A stretch of 30,178 bases of DNA, from positions 1-30,178 of the forward strand of contig CAZQMF010000020.1 in NCBI GenBank assembly GCA_964594235.1, read 5' to 3'. Below, piece by piece: positions 1 through 6,547 of this stretch. Both the position numbers and the translations under genes were made by a program. Under the pieces are notes generated by a model. That model saw nothing but the letters and a program-made list of their open reading frames with translations, searched no databases and had not been told where the DNA came from. The stretch comes from CAYLHS01 sp964594235. GTDB lineage: Bacteria; Actinomycetota; Acidimicrobiia; Spongiisociales; UBA4744. Position 1 is the stretch's first letter. Each line of letters begins with the position of its first letter.

Positions 1-390
1 GCCGGTGAGGGTCTTCGGAGGTGCGTCGGCCCTGACCAGACCCAGCCACGTTCCCTGTGGCAGCGGGTAGGTCGGGACGTGTGGTCCGGGAGGCAGGAGC
101 GTAGTGGTGGTAGCCGTGACCGGAGGGGGAGTAGGTGTAGTCACCTGTTGGAACCCGGAGGGCACCGTGAGGATCGAAAGCACCAGACCGACCGCGACGA
201 CCGTGCTTGCGATCATCCATGGTCGCGGCCGCCACGGGAGCCGGTCCTCGACGGGTTCGGGCAAAGAAGGAGTGACAGGACGGGCGGCGGGGGATTGATC
301 CTCGGCGGTGTCGCCATGCCAGGCGGGGCGACCGCATGTAGGACAGGTGTCGCCGTCGACGGTCTGGTCACAGAAATAGCAGTACCCCAT
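1..390 (-). CDS. Zinc-ribbon, single-pass membrane protein (C-terminus outside window)
   Basis: The reading frame is open for 130 codons from ATG 390 to the window edge, so the C-terminus is missing. The N-terminus has two CxxC pairs (Cys4/Cys7 and Cys16/Cys19), typical of a zinc ribbon. An acidic/Pro-rich stretch follows, then one hydrophobic segment at about residues 59-76, then a Pro/Thr-rich linker leading to the visible end. This is the common layout of a cytoplasmic zinc ribbon, one membrane helix and an outside domain. No enzyme or binding domain can be named from the visible part. It lies 54 bases after the fucose-isomerase-like gene on the same strand and may be the last gene of the Zur/ZnuC operon. 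The Shine-Dalgarno signal is weak. The family is unknown to me. Confidence 0.7.
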   Translation of the reverse strand, partial: MGYCYFCDQTVDGDTCPTCGRPAWHGDTAEDQSPAARPVTPSLPEPVEDRLPWRPRPWMIASTVVAVGLVLSILTVPSGFQQVTTPTPPPVTATTTTLLPPGPHVPTYPLPQGTWLGLVRADAPPKTLTG

Positions 391-444
391 CGCAATCAGG
401 GTACGGTGGAGAGCGGCGGTGTGCAGGTCCGGGCTGGGGTTCGC

Positions 445-1635
445 TTACGCGATGAACGTTTCCCACCAGTCGCGCAGCCGGGCGGCATGGTGACCCTTGA
501 CGACGACGATGTGGTTGCCGAGAGGGGTGTTGAGCAGATCGCGAACCGATCCATCGGAGAGGTGCACGTCTATCTGTGTGCGGCAGAGCCCCTCGAGTGG
601 GGTCCTGGCGTGAATCTGGCCCTCGGCGAGCCAGACGCGGTCCATGTTGGTACCACCGATACGTAGCAGGGTCACCGGACCGGGCGGGATCGTTCCCTGA
701 ATGCCGACGCTGGTGCCCGACTCGAAGTGGGAACGGAGGGAGTAGGAGTCGACCAGGCTCTTCGGAACCGTGCAGTGCGCCAGGAGGACGCTGTTGTCGT
801 GCACGTCGACTTGGGCCGGGTTGGCCATCCACGGCATCTCGCCTGTGAGCTCACGCGCCCACAGGATGCCGACGGTGGAAACGATGTCGCCCTCACATCC
901 GGCCACGATGCCTTCGTCGTTGAGTTCGGAGAGCGCGACGCAGCCGCTGGTCGCAATATCACCCAGCAGGTCAAAACACCTGACGGCCACCGCAGTGAGC
1001 GTGTTGGCCTGGACGAAGTCCTCGAGTGCTGTGGTCAGGCGAGCTGCCGCCTGGATCTCCTCGACGGATGGTTCTTCGATGTGGCGGGCGTGATCTCGGA
1101 GCTCTCCGGCTCCCACGGGTTCTGCCAGCTCGAATCCTTCGTAGATGCTGTCGAGGGCAACATCGACAACCGTCGGACCCCACGTGGACGAAACGGTTTC
1201 GGGACTCGGACTGGAGGCGACCAGCCAATCGGACGGGAGGCCCGCTCTTCCGATCCGGGCTCGTCCGAGAGTCGACCAGACGGCGAGGTCTCTTACGGCC
1301 GCGTCGACGGCTGCCAAGCCCTCGGAGTCGTCGGGGCCCCGAAGGTAGAGGATGCGTCCCCTCGCGCCCAGCTGGTGCAGACGTGCGAGTGCCTCCAACG
1401 AAGCGGGCAGTGAGTTGTGGCCCGGATGGGCGATCATGAACACTGGTCTGGTCGGGTTCTGCTCCCACCAATCGAGGAGAAGGCGCTCGGTTCCTCCTGT
1501 CGCTACCAACACCAGTGAGTCGTCGGTTCCATCCCTCCTTCCTCCGATCGTCTCGAGCGCCGACACGGAGGGCCCAATCACCCTGTCCAGGTGTTCATGG
1601 AGGGCTGATGCGATGACTCGGTAGGAGAACGACAT
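445..1635 (-). CDS. L-fucose isomerase-like protein
   Basis: This 396-residue protein has the C-terminal signature of the L-fucose/arabinose isomerase superfamily. A CEGD motif lies at 247-250, followed by MANPAQVD (270-277), LAHCT (285-289), SHFESG (302-307), an RIGG turn (325-328), CRTQ (351-354) and PLGNH (371-375). In FucI-type enzymes acidic and His residues in these places bind a catalytic divalent metal, usually Mn. I infer the same here, but the substrate is not known and the protein is much shorter than classical FucI (about 590 residues). ATG 1635 has a GGAAGG-type ribosome site inside the end of znuC. The gap to znuC is 3 bases, so the gene should be co-transcribed with znuC and the Fur-family gene. 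That is an odd partner for a sugar isomerase. Confidence 0.85.
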   Translation of the reverse strand: MSFSYRVIASALHEHLDRVIGPSVSALETIGGRRDGTDDSLVLVATGGTERLLLDWWEQNPTRPVFMIAHPGHNSLPASLEALARLHQLGARGRILYLRGPDDSEGLAAVDAAVRDLAVWSTLGRARIGRAGLPSDWLVASSPSPETVSSTWGPTVVDVALDSIYEGFELAEPVGAGELRDHARHIEEPSVEEIQAAARLTTALEDFVQANTLTAVAVRCFDLLGDIATSGCVALSELNDEGIVAGCEGDIVSTVGILWARELTGEMPWMANPAQVDVHDNSVLLAHCTVPKSLVDSYSLRSHFESGTSVGIQGTIPPGPVTLLRIGGTNMDRVWLAEGQIHARTPLEGLCRTQIDVHLSDGSVRDLLNTPLGNHIVVVKGHHAARLRDWWETFIA

Positions 1636-1638
1636 GGT

Positions 1639-2418
1639 CTAGCCCTTCCGTTCGAAGTGAACGTGGCGGGTTTCGACGGGGCGATGATGGGGATCGTCGT
1701 GGAGCACCTGTCCTTTGCCGGTGGTGGGCATGGGATGACCATACGCTTCGCTCAGTGTGTCCGTGGTCAGCACTTCTTCGGGTGGTCCTGAGGCCACGAT
1801 CCGACCGGCGAGGAGGAGGACATGGTCTGCCATTCGAGCCTCGTCGAGCGAGTGGGTAGTGCCGACGATGGTGACACCTTCCGCCTTCTCTTCCCGAATC
1901 ACCTGGAGAATGTACTCTCTCGACACCAGGTCGAGACCGGTGATCGGCTCGTCGAGGAGAAGCAGAGACGCTTCTTGCGCGATGCCCTGGGCGACGAACA
2001 CTCGTTGTCGTTGTCCTCCTGACAGCTCCGAGAGGTGTCGGGCGCCGAGGTCCTCGATGCCGAGCCTTGCCATCGCCTGGTCACAGACAGAGCGGTCACC
2101 CGGCCTGAACCTACCGAAGAAACCGAGGCGTGCGTAGCGGCCCATTCGAACTGCTTCCACGACGGTGATCGGCGTCATCTCGTTGAGCTTGGTGGATTGG
2201 AGGACGTACGCGATCCTCTTGCCGAAGGGGACGGAGAGAGAGCCCGAGGCGGGTTCGACGAGCCCTGCAATCGCATGGAGCAGGGTGGACTTGCCGGCCC
2301 CGTTCGGTCCGATGATGGCAGTGATCGCTCCCGTTGGGATCTCGAATGTCGAAGGGGCGAGAGCGATTCGATCGCCATAGGCCAGTACCAGGTTCTCGGC
2401 ACGGATCAGGCGCGACAT
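1639..2418 (-). CDS. znuC: Zinc/manganese ABC transporter ATP-binding protein
   Basis: A 259-residue cytoplasmic ATPase that should power metal import together with the ZnuA lipoprotein and ZnuB permease encoded on the other strand. Walker A GPNGAGKST is at 37-45, the Q-loop Gln at 74, the LSGGQ signature at 132-136, Walker B with catalytic Glu at 152-157, and the switch His in TTHSLDEA. The C-terminal ~30 residues are rich in His (the HDDPHHRP and RHVHF stretches), which suggests an extra metal-binding tail. The frame stays open far upstream, but ATG 2418 starts the domain properly (SRLIRAENLVLAYG). It overlaps the end of the Fur-family gene by 13 bases, implying translational coupling. The metal could be Zn or Mn. 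Zn is favoured by the adjacent regulator. Confidence 0.93.
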   Translation of the reverse strand: MSRLIRAENLVLAYGDRIALAPSTFEIPTGAITAIIGPNGAGKSTLLHAIAGLVEPASGSLSVPFGKRIAYVLQSTKLNEMTPITVVEAVRMGRYARLGFFGRFRPGDRSVCDQAMARLGIEDLGARHLSELSGGQRQRVFVAQGIAQEASLLLLDEPITGLDLVSREYILQVIREEKAEGVTIVGTTHSLDEARMADHVLLLAGRIVASGPPEEVLTTDTLSEAYGHPMPTTGKGQVLHDDPHHRPVETRHVHFERKG

Positions 2419-2852
2419 GCTTCGCAAACTCCATCGAGCTCGAGTCGGTGGTCCGTGATCTCGTACGCTCGTTCGCTGCCGATGGCGTCGATGAGGCGTG
2501 TGATGGCCTCTTCCAGCTTCTTGGGAATGGCCACCTCGGTGGTGCGACCGCATTGTGAGCACACGAAGTGGTGGTGGTGATCGCCGGTCACCCGCTCCGA
2601 CAACTCGTACTTGGCTACGCCGTCGCCATCCCGGAGTCTCGTGAGGAGGCCGGACTCCTCGAGGGTCAACAGTGTTCGATAGATGGAGGAGAGAGGGACC
2701 CTTCTTCGCATGGCGACGTCGAGTTCGGCCGCGGATCGTGGCCCAGGATGGTCGACGAGTGAGCGGATGACGAGGCGGCGCGCGTTCGTCAGCCGCACGC
2801 CGCGATCGAGGAGGTAGTGAGTTGCCGTGTCGACGAGTTCCGTTTGCGCCAT
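2406..2852 (-). CDS. zur: Fur-family metal-dependent repressor, probably Zur
   Basis: A 148-residue Fur-family protein. The N-terminal winged helix contains LTNARRLVIRSLV and the recognition-helix region PLSSIYRTLLTLEESGLL. A tetra-His run (92-95) and two CxxC pairs (Cys98/Cys101 and Cys143/Cys146) fit the structural Zn site and regulatory metal site of the family. Position is the argument for Zur over Fur: it is translationally coupled to znuC and divergent from znuA, with a Fur/Zur-type palindrome at the znuA start. ATG 2852 is preferred over upstream in-frame codons because MAQTELVDTATHYLL begins the domain at its usual place. Sequence alone does not prove metal specificity; Mn (Mur) or Fe (Fur) sensing remain possible. 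Confidence 0.9.
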   Translation of the reverse strand: MAQTELVDTATHYLLDRGVRLTNARRLVIRSLVDHPGPRSAAELDVAMRRRVPLSSIYRTLLTLEESGLLTRLRDGDGVAKYELSERVTGDHHHHFVCSQCGRTTEVAIPKKLEEAITRLIDAIGSERAYEITDHRLELDGVCEACRA

Positions 2853-2865
2853 CGCCGGAACACGA

Positions 2866-2871
2866 TACCAT
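2866..2871 (+). promoter_or_regulatory. Probable -10 box (TACCAT) for znuA
   Basis: TACCAT fits the actinobacterial -10 pattern TAnnnT and ends 6 bases before GTG 2878. That spacing would put the transcript start at or next to the start codon, i.e. a leaderless mRNA. No convincing Shine-Dalgarno sequence lies before GTG 2878 or ATG 2884. The same box-to-start spacing is seen before the LCP gene and the SixA gene in this window. No clear -35 box was found. Confidence 0.45.
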
Positions 2872-2877
2872 GAGATT

Positions 2878-3765
2878 GTGAAAATGAGAATCGTTCTTAT
2901 TCTGGTGTCGGCTCTGGTGGCGACCGCGTGCGGTACGCCCACAGGCTCCAACGGCTCGACGATCGTGGTGACGACGACAGTGCTCGGCGACTTCGTCCGG
3001 CAGATTGTGGGGGACGCCGTGACCGTCCAGGTGCTGATGCCCGTCGGGGCCGATCCACACGAGTTCGAGGCATCGGCGCAACAGGTGGCGGCGATGGAGA
3101 AGGCATCGCTGGTGGTCGCCAACGGGCTCGGTCTCGAGGAGGGGATGGCATCGGTGCTCGACGCAGTTGAAAGCGACGGGGTTCCCGTTCTCAAGATCGG
3201 CGAACTGGAGACACCCCGGTACTTCTCGGATGGAACACCCGACCCGCACGTTTGGTTCGACCCCGTGCGAATGGCGAACGCCACTACGGCCATCGGGGCG
3301 AAGCTCGCCGAGGTCGTTCCCGAGGTAGCCGACTGGACTGCAAAGGGGGAGGCATACGCTCAGGAGATCCGGACGACTGAGGAGACGATGCGCAGCCTCT
3401 TCGATCAGATCCCTGTGGACCGCCGCAAGCTCGTGACCGGACACATGGCGTTTGGCTACCTGGCCGACCGGTTCGGCTTCTCGATCGTGGGTGTCATCAC
3501 TCCTGGGGGCGGAACGATGGGAGAGCCAAGCGCGGGGGACCTGGCGGCGTTGGCTCAGACGATCGTCAGCGAGGATGTACCCGCAATCTTCACCGAGTCG
3601 ACCGAATCACCCACGCTCGCCGATGCGCTCGCCAAGGAAGTCGGCCGCGACGTGAAGGTCGTTAGCCTGTACACAGGCTCGCTCGGAGCGCCAGGATCGG
3701 GCGCTGACACCTACCTGGGTCTGCTCCTCACCGACGCACACACGATCACAGACGTACTCAAGTAG
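2878..3765 (+). CDS. znuA: Zinc/manganese ABC transporter substrate-binding lipoprotein
   Basis: A cluster A-I metal-binding lipoprotein of 295 residues from GTG 2878, or 293 from ATG 2884. A short signal peptide ends in the lipobox LVATAC (Cys18 with the GTG start). Likely metal ligands are His61 (ADPHEFE), His124 (DPHVWFDP) and His189 (VTGHMAFGYLADRFG). Where many Mn/Zn binders of this family have an Asp in a YTDSLG-like motif near the C-terminus, this protein has Gly267 (YTGSLG), so the fourth ligand may be missing or replaced. There is no His-rich loop of the E. coli ZnuA type. GTG 2878 is chosen because a -10 box lies 6 bases upstream; ATG 2884 is equally possible. Three His ligands favour Zn. 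znuB follows after 11 bases. Confidence 0.92.
   Translation: MKMRIVLILVSALVATACGTPTGSNGSTIVVTTTVLGDFVRQIVGDAVTVQVLMPVGADPHEFEASAQQVAAMEKASLVVANGLGLEEGMASVLDAVESDGVPVLKIGELETPRYFSDGTPDPHVWFDPVRMANATTAIGAKLAEVVPEVADWTAKGEAYAQEIRTTEETMRSLFDQIPVDRRKLVTGHMAFGYLADRFGFSIVGVITPGGGTMGEPSAGDLAALAQTIVSEDVPAIFTESTESPTLADALAKEVGRDVKVVSLYTGSLGAPGSGADTYLGLLLTDAHTITDVLK
2883..2901. promoter_or_regulatory. Putative Zur/Fur box overlapping the znuA start
   Basis: AATGAGAATCGTTCTTATT is an imperfect inverted repeat centred on C2892; seven of the eight outer base pairs match. It is A/T-rich in a G/C-rich genome and resembles Fur-family operators (the classical Fur box has AATGATAATC-type half sites). It overlaps the first codons of znuA and lies about 30 bases from the start of the divergent repressor gene, so bound Zur could block both directions. 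This is inference from motif and position. Confidence 0.6.
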
Positions 3766-3776
3766 AACGGAGAGCA

Positions 3777-4595
3777 ATGACCTGGTTGATCGAGCCGTTC
3801 AGCTTCGACTTCATGCAGCGAGCACTGCTCGCGGGTATTCTCGTCGCCGCGGTCACATCGATCGTCGGGACGTGGGTGGTGCTTCGTGGTTTGAGCTTCA
3901 TCGGAGACGCGCTCGCCCACGGAGTACTACCCGGGATCGCACTCGGCGTGTTGTTCGGTTTCAGTCAGCTCGTGGGAGCCGTCGTTTCGGCCCTCGTCAT
4001 GGTGTGGGGTATCGGAACGATTCATCGCAAGGCCAAGCTCTCCGAGGACACGGGCATCGGGCTGTTGTTTGTCGGGATGCTCGGGCTGGGTGTGGTGATC
4101 ATTTCGAGGACGTCGTCCTATGCAGGGAGTCTGGCCGGGATCCTGTTCGGCGACGCGCTCGGCGTCAACACCGGGGATCTGAGGATCCTCTCCATCGGGC
4201 TGGTGGTGACGGTGCTGGTGGCGCTCGTCTTCTACCGTCCGTTTCTCGCACTGTCGTTCAACGAGGACAAGGCGAAGCTGTTGGGAATGCAGCCCCAACT
4301 CGCGCGGGCCGTCATGCTCGGACTCGTGACCCTCGCTGTCGTCATCGCCTTCAAGACCGTCGGCACGCTGCTGGTGTTCGGGCTGCTGATCGCCCCGCCG
4401 GCGACCGCCTCGTTGGTCACCGGGAGGGTTCCGACGATGATGCTGGTTGCGGTCACTATGGGCTCCCTCGCCGTCGTGGGTGGGCTCTACATCAGCTACT
4501 ACGTGGGCACCGCCGCCGGAGCCACGATGGCGACCCTATCGGTGGTGTTGTTCTTCGTGGTACTCGCGATCAGAGACGTTGTTCTCGAATCGTGA
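3777..4595 (+). CDS. znuB: Zinc/manganese ABC transporter permease
   Basis: A 272-residue, very hydrophobic membrane protein of the ABC-3 (ZnuB/TroC) permease family with about eight membrane helices. The conserved stretch GLSFIGDALAHGVLPGIALG near residue 40 and the later LLVFGLLIAPPATASL motif are typical. It should form the channel for metal delivered by ZnuA and be driven by the ZnuC ATPase encoded across the divergent promoter. A GGAGA ribosome site lies just before ATG 3777. It sits 11 bases after znuA, so the two form an operon. Length and motifs look complete. Confidence 0.95.
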   Translation: MTWLIEPFSFDFMQRALLAGILVAAVTSIVGTWVVLRGLSFIGDALAHGVLPGIALGVLFGFSQLVGAVVSALVMVWGIGTIHRKAKLSEDTGIGLLFVGMLGLGVVIISRTSSYAGSLAGILFGDALGVNTGDLRILSIGLVVTVLVALVFYRPFLALSFNEDKAKLLGMQPQLARAVMLGLVTLAVVIAFKTVGTLLVFGLLIAPPATASLVTGRVPTMMLVAVTMGSLAVVGGLYISYYVGTAAGATMATLSVVLFFVVLAIRDVVLES

Positions 4596-4621
4596 ATCGC
4601 GACCAAACCGCCGCAGTCTTC

Positions 4622-4627
4622 TACCAT
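4622..4627 (+). promoter_or_regulatory. Probable -10 box for the LCP gene (leaderless)
   Basis: TACCAT ends 7 bases before ATG 4635 and no Shine-Dalgarno sequence is present. This is the expected arrangement for a leaderless transcript starting on the A of the start codon. It suggests that the LCP gene has its own promoter and is not simply read through from znuAB. Confidence 0.5.
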
Positions 4628-4634
4628 CCGAGAC

Positions 4635-5771
4635 ATGGGCAAGCACAGGGACGGGCCGAAACGTTCTGAAGTCGTGAGCGCTCTGGCCACGATTGCGGTG
4701 GTCGTGGGTGTCGCTCTCTTCGGCTTTCTCGCCGCGACAGGCGTGCACGCATATCAGGCGTACCACAGCGTGGAGCGCGAGGAGTTCGCGTCGGCCTCCC
4801 AAGTTCGGTCGAAGATCGCCGGGAGGACCCCGGAGCAGGTTGCCGCAGCGGTGGCGGCGGCGTCCGTTGACTTCCATCCACCATTGCTCGACAAGGACCT
4901 ACTCACTCTGGTCGTTGCCGAACGCAACCAGCAACAGGCGACCATCATCCCGTTCGATCTGCCGACAGCGACAAGCCCTGCCTTGCCGGACAGCATGTTC
5001 GCGTCGTATCTCCTCGTCGGTCAGGAAGGCCCGAGGGCGGATGCCATGCTGCTCATTCTGCTGCCCTCCGACGGGTCGACGCCGATCATCGCGTCGCTTC
5101 CACGCGATCTCTACGTGAACAACCCCTGTATCGATGACTATGCCCGTCTGAACACCGGACTCGGCGGGTGCAAAGGGGTCGCCGGCGGGGCGGAGTTGTT
5201 GGCGCTCATGGTGCAGGACTACACCGGCATCGAAGTCGACCACTTCGCGAGGATCGACTTTTCCGGTTTCGCCGACATCATCAACGCACTCGGTGGAGTC
5301 GACGTGTGCGTTGACAATCCGGTGAGGGACGCCAAAGCCCAGTTGGATCTTCCGGCGGGCTGCACGCACGTGAACGGTGACCAGGCACTGGCGTGGGTGC
5401 GCACCAGACACACCGAAGAATACGTCGATGGTGAGTGGCGTCCGGTCGCTGGTGCGAGCGACCTGACACGAGAGCAGCACCAACAGGAGATGCTGTTCAA
5501 GATCGCCGACCGGATGGCTTCGTTCGGTTCCCTTTCGGCGTTCTCATCGGTAGCCAACAAGGTGGCGAGTGTCGTCCACCTCGACTCGCGGTTCGCGTTC
5601 GGGGACGCGGTCAGTCTCGCATGGAACTTCCGTGGGATCACCGCATCACAGGTGAGAAGAGTGCACATCTCGGTGAAGGACTACGTGACGTCGACCGGTG
5701 CCTGGGTGCTGCTACCCACCAACACGTTCAACGCCGAACTCGCCAAGGTCTATCCGGCAGCAGCGAGGTAG
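4635..5771 (+). CDS. LytR-CpsA-Psr (LCP) family cell-wall glycopolymer ligase
   Basis: A 378-residue protein with a short basic cytoplasmic N-terminus, one membrane helix (about 13-35) and an outside LCP domain (about 122-290). LCP enzymes transfer lipid-linked glycopolymers to peptidoglycan. Conserved features are the RADAMLLILLP strand (134-144) with the key Arg/Asp, ASLPRDLYV (153-161), the ARLN/GG segment (170-178), and AWVRTRH (253-259) followed by a TREQHQQEM helix that binds the pyrophosphate lipid. Four Cys (165, 179, 225, 243) in the outside domain could form disulfides. The TAG stop lies inside the first heptamer (GTAGGAG) of a repeat array, so the last residues may have been shaped by that array. 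No other cell-wall genes are nearby. Confidence 0.92.
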   Translation: MGKHRDGPKRSEVVSALATIAVVVGVALFGFLAATGVHAYQAYHSVEREEFASASQVRSKIAGRTPEQVAAAVAAASVDFHPPLLDKDLLTLVVAERNQQQATIIPFDLPTATSPALPDSMFASYLLVGQEGPRADAMLLILLPSDGSTPIIASLPRDLYVNNPCIDDYARLNTGLGGCKGVAGGAELLALMVQDYTGIEVDHFARIDFSGFADIINALGGVDVCVDNPVRDAKAQLDLPAGCTHVNGDQALAWVRTRHTEEYVDGEWRPVAGASDLTREQHQQEMLFKIADRMASFGSLSAFSSVANKVASVVHLDSRFAFGDAVSLAWNFRGITASQVRRVHISVKDYVTSTGAWVLLPTNTFNAELAKVYPAAAR

Positions 5772-5809
5772 GAGCTCCGCAGTCTTCAGTCTTCAGTCAT
5801 CAGTGGCGA
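5768..5809 (+). repeat. Degenerate heptamer array A, left arm
   Basis: Six consecutive 7-base units starting with GTAGGAG at 5768, then CTCCGCA (5775), GTCTTCA twice (5782, 5789), GTCATCA (5796) and GTGGCGA (5803). The first unit overlaps the LCP stop codon. The array pairs imperfectly with the inverted units at 5933-5960. The stretch 5810-5932 between the arms shows no convincing gene. Confidence 0.75.
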
Positions 5810-5932
5810 TCACCTTCGTGGCAACTCCAGGGGGCCCGTCCACCTTCCCTCTACGCTTCTCTCACAGTGCTGCTCGACTCGCTTGGAACGATGAGGTGAT
5901 TGACTGGAGCGGACATCGGGTGACTGTCTTAC

Positions 5933-6016
5933 TGACAACTGACAACCGAAAACCGAAGACCGTCGGCGTCAGCGAACAGCGGCTGTCAGCTGTCAGCTGT
6001 CAGCTGTCTGCTCACC
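5933..6016 (-). repeat. Degenerate heptamer array A, right arm, running into osmC
   Basis: On the minus strand 5933-5960 reads as four 7-base units: GTCTTCG (5954-5960), GTTTTCG (5947-5953) and two copies of GTTGTCA. Plus-strand units then follow: GCTGTCA three times (5982, 5989, 5996), GCTGTCT (6003) and GCTCACC (6010). These last units lie inside the end of the OsmC gene and supply its stop codon and final residues. Arm A-left and 5933-5960 are inverted with respect to each other. Confidence 0.75.
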
Positions 6017-6402
6017 TCCACCGTTGTCTCCACCGGCACGTTGCCCCTGATCGCGTGTGAGACGGAGCACATCTCGTCGTGGCTTCGGTGTACCGACTCC
6101 GTGAGCTCCTGTTCGGTGAGGTCCGGTCCCGCGGCTCGGTAGTGCAGCCGGAACCGCTGGAATCTCCATGGCGGGTCGGGCTCCTTGGTGTAATGGACGG
6201 TGATCTCCAGAGAGGTGAGCCGGTCGGCGCCGATCTGGTTCACGACATCGACACCGGAGCAGCCTGCGAGTGCCATGGGCAGGAGATCCGATGGTCGGAC
6301 TCCCATCGTCGCCTCACCGTCGATGTCGACAGGCATGGCGTCGCGATCTTCGGCATCGAAGCGATGATCCCCTTCCCAGGTGAGCACAACCGCGGCCACC
6401 AT
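5986..6402 (-). CDS. OsmC/Ohr family peroxidase-like protein
   Basis: A 138-residue protein of the OsmC family, which are small thiol-dependent peroxidases acting on organic hydroperoxides in the cytoplasm. The two redox Cys expected for the family are present: Cys48 in ALAGCSGVDV and Cys112 in EMCSVSHA. The RPSDLLPMALAGC helix is characteristic. ATG 6402 follows a GGAGAAAGG ribosome site. A possible -10 (TACACT on the minus strand, 6426-6431) lies upstream. The last residues (RQLTADS and stop) are encoded by a heptamer repeat array, so the natural C-terminus was probably replaced or extended by the repeat. It is convergent with the LCP gene. OsmC and Ohr subgroups cannot be separated with certainty here. 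Confidence 0.9.
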   Translation of the reverse strand: MVAAVVLTWEGDHRFDAEDRDAMPVDIDGEATMGVRPSDLLPMALAGCSGVDVVNQIGADRLTSLEITVHYTKEPDPPWRFQRFRLHYRAAGPDLTEQELTESVHRSHDEMCSVSHAIRGNVPVETTVEVSRQLTADS

Positions 6403-6469
6403 CAGTCCTTTCTCCGTGTCGCACAAGTGTACGACCCGTCCAGAAACCGGTAGCAAACACCGGCCCCCG

Positions 6470-6498
6470 TTGTCGCAGCCGCGGATCGGGACTAACTT
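6470..6498 (+). promoter_or_regulatory. Sigma70-type promoter of the peptide ABC operon
   Basis: TTGTCG (6470-6475) and TAACTT (6493-6498) are separated by 17 bases, a good match to a housekeeping promoter. The predicted start is near 6505, leaving a leader of about 43 bases that ends in a strong GGAGGAGA ribosome site before ATG 6548. The remainder of 6403-6547 also carries the divergent OsmC promoter region. Confidence 0.55.
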
Positions 6499-6504
6499 GA
6501 GTGT

Positions 6505-6525
6505 GCTCGGCGCGACTAGTCGAGC
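6505..6525. promoter_or_regulatory. Palindrome downstream of the peptide operon promoter (possible operator)
   Basis: A perfect 10-base palindrome, CGACTAGTCG (6513-6522), lies inside a second inverted pair GCTCG/CGAGC (6505-6509 and 6521-6525). It sits on the predicted transcript start, where a repressor would block initiation. No candidate regulator gene is adjacent. Confidence 0.4.
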
Positions 6526-6547
6526 GACACCTAATGGAGGAGAGCTA

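Noticed and set aside
1617..1627. CTCGGTAGGAG near the start of the fucose-isomerase-like gene, identical to 11 bases of array D
   Set aside because: It lies inside coding sequence without a clear 7-base period around it. Chance is possible, though a fossil repeat cannot be ruled out.
2419..3444. N-terminal extension of the ZnuC frame by 342 residues
   Set aside because: The extra part is antisense or out-of-frame to the Fur-family gene and znuA, and has no domain-like sequence.
5768..5809. CRISPR array suspected from short direct repeats
   Set aside because: Units are only 7 bases, contiguous and degenerate, with no spacers and no cas genes.
5810..5932. Possible small gene between the two arms of array A
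   Set aside because: No frame has a plausible start, ribosome site and recognisable protein; it appears to be spacer DNA.
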